Positions 62,770 to 64,000 of a DNA stretch of 64,000 bases are shown here, one piece after another. Source of the DNA: Anaerococcus sp. Marseille-P3625. Its GTDB lineage: Bacteria; Bacillota; Clostridia; Tissierellales; Peptoniphilaceae. Each line of letters opens with the position of its first letter. Position 1 is the stretch's first letter. The notes beneath the pieces are model-generated. The model ran no database searches. It was not told the origin of the DNA and worked only from the letters and a program-made list of their open reading frames with translations. A program made the position numbers and the translations under genes. The DNA lies in NCBI RefSeq assembly GCF_900232825.1, contig NZ_OCTP01000010.1, positions 248,001 to 312,000 of the forward strand. Direction: 5' to 3'.

Positions 62770-63788
62770 TGGCAAAGCTCACATATAAAGACGCTGGAGT
62801 TGATAAAGAAAAAGGCTACCAAGAAGTAGAACTTATAAAACAAATCGTCAAAAAAACTCATAGTGATGAAGTTTTGGCAGATATTGGTGGCTTTGCTGGT
62901 GCTTTTGCTCCAAATCTAACAGGAATAAAAAATCCCGTTTTACTTAGTGGAACAGATGGAGTTGGAACAAAAATAAAACTTGCCATGGATATGAATAAAC
63001 ACGATACAGTTGGAATTGACTGTGTTGCTATGTGTGTTAATGATATTCTTTGCCAAGGAGCAAGACCTCTGTTTTTCCTAGATTATATAGCAACAGGTAA
63101 ATTAGACCCACATAAAATGGCAGATCTAGTAAGTGGAGTTGCTGAAGGTTGCAAACAATCAAATGCAGCTTTAATCGGTGGAGAAACTGCAGAAATGCCA
63201 GGAATCTATAAAGAAGATGATTATGACTTGGCAGGATTTGCAGTAGGACTTGCTGATAAGGATAAATTAATTACAGGAGAAAAATTAGAAGAAGGAGATA
63301 TAGCAATAGGTCTATATTCTTCCGGAGTTCATAGCAATGGATTTTCACTTGTAAGAGCTTGTTTAGATCAAGCAGGTATATCACTTGATGATAAATTTGA
63401 CGATGAAAAAACTATTGGAGAAAAACTTCTAACACCGACAAAAATTTATGCTAACGAAGTTAAAGAACTTACAGAAAATATAGAAGTAAAAGCAATAGCC
63501 CACATTACAGGTGGCGGACTTTACGAAAATGTTCCAAGAGTTCTAAAAGAAGATCAGGCGGTAGAATTTGACCTAAGAAATTTAGCTATAGATCCTATAT
63601 TTGAAAAAATCCAACAATGGGGAAATATAGATACCGATGAAATGTATCATACATTTAATATGGGTATAGGAATGGTGATTTTCGTAGATCCAAAAGATTT
63701 AGAAAAAACTTTAAAAATTGTTGCTGACAAAGGTCAAAAAATAGGTAAAATTATAAAGGGCAAAAAAAATATAAAAATTAATTTATAG
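62769..63788 (+). CDS. purM: AIR synthetase
   Basis: A 339-residue enzyme of the PurM/PurL ATPase superfamily, closing the imidazole ring (FGAM to AIR). Conserved: YKDAGVDKEKGY start, GTDGVGTKIKLA, CVNDILCQGARPLFFLDY, GETAEMPG, and ITGGGLYENVPR. It begins in a TAATG overlap with purE and is followed 9 bases later by purC. Confidence 0.96.
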   Translation: MAKLTYKDAGVDKEKGYQEVELIKQIVKKTHSDEVLADIGGFAGAFAPNLTGIKNPVLLSGTDGVGTKIKLAMDMNKHDTVGIDCVAMCVNDILCQGARPLFFLDYIATGKLDPHKMADLVSGVAEGCKQSNAALIGGETAEMPGIYKEDDYDLAGFAVGLADKDKLITGEKLEEGDIAIGLYSSGVHSNGFSLVRACLDQAGISLDDKFDDEKTIGEKLLTPTKIYANEVKELTENIEVKAIAHITGGGLYENVPRVLKEDQAVEFDLRNLAIDPIFEKIQQWGNIDTDEMYHTFNMGIGMVIFVDPKDLEKTLKIVADKGQKIGKIIKGKKNIKINL

Positions 63789-63797
63789 GAGATAATT

Positions 63798-64000
63798 ATG
63801 GAAAAAGTATATACAGGTAAAACAAAAGACGTTTACAAATTAAATGATGAAGAATATTTATTAAAATTCAAAGATGACGTTACAGGAAGTGACGGAGTTT
63901 TTGATCCAGGTGCTAACACAGTTGGTCTTACTATGGAAGGAGCTGGTCATCAAGCTGTTGCAATGACAAAATTCTTCTATGAAAAGCTAAACGATAAAGG
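63798..64000 (+). CDS. purC: SAICAR synthetase, 5' part (cut by window end)
   Basis: The first 67 codons are visible: [12 protein letters not shown] start, [13 protein letters not shown], then DPGANTVG. This is the N-terminal ATP-binding lobe of PurC, which joins aspartate to CAIR. AGGAG at 63787-63791 precedes ATG 63798. The rest lies beyond the window. Confidence 0.93.
   Translation, partial: MEKVYTGKTKDVYKLNDEEYLLKFKDDVTGSDGVFDPGANTVGLTMEGAGHQAVAMTKFFYEKLNDK

Overview
The window reads as chromosome of a low-GC, Gram-positive anaerobe. It is AT-rich, with strong AGGAG-type ribosome sites and U-tailed hairpin terminators. It carries lipoprotein signals, a superoxide reductase, a CIRCE-type hrcA operon, ThyX, and peptide-antibiotic ABC/two-component modules. 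The gene set fits Tissierellia/Peptoniphilaceae, perhaps Anaerococcus. That placement is my inference from gene content and style, not from an rRNA gene; I saw no rRNA, tRNA, CRISPR array, prophage or insertion sequence.

Left part (1-11.9 kb, accessory). Two overlapping genes encode a P-loop ATPase (BrxD/DUF2791 type) and an Lhr-like SF2 helicase; they look like the visible end of a TerB- or BREX-2-like cassette that continues leftwards. Next come an exported protein and a Bce-type peptide-antibiotic module (ABC ATPase, FtsX-like permease, response regulator, intramembrane-sensing kinase). They are followed by a transglutaminase-like lipoprotein, a protein that appears to join a HEPN RNase motif to a PD-(D/E)xK nuclease core, and a helical membrane protein.

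Middle (12-43 kb, mostly housekeeping). It holds thyX; an OatA-like acyltransferase; a divergent amino-acid racemase / ATP-grasp ligase pair probably involved in the peptidoglycan cross-bridge; and a YihY membrane protein fused to 5-formyl-THF cyclo-ligase. Then come an S9 peptidase whose ribosome site is a G8A9 homopolymer, hpf, secA, prfB (programmed +1 frameshift), trpS, an NSS symporter, superoxide reductase, pepA, secG-rnr-smpB, an ECF sigma/anti-sigma pair and a second peptide-type ABC/two-component module.

Right part (42.9-64 kb). The heat-shock operon hemW, hrcA-grpE-dnaK-dnaJ-mtaB is controlled by a CIRCE element, with an attenuator between dnaK and dnaJ. hinT-rpsU, rsmI and an rRNA/tRNA-type methyltransferase follow. 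The window ends in a purine operon: purF-purN-purH-purD::purL-guaB-purE-purM-purC (cut by the edge). This operon is the most unusual core region. It starts with a 37-codon leader ORF whose stop codon touches a strong terminator. Its PurF lacks the catalytic cysteine and other glutaminase-site residues. PurD and PurL are one 1630-residue polypeptide, and guaB sits inside the operon.

No gene-free stretch exceeds 300 bases. The longest are 52261-52532 (purF leader) and 21803-22055 (hpf terminator, a second hairpin and the secA leader).
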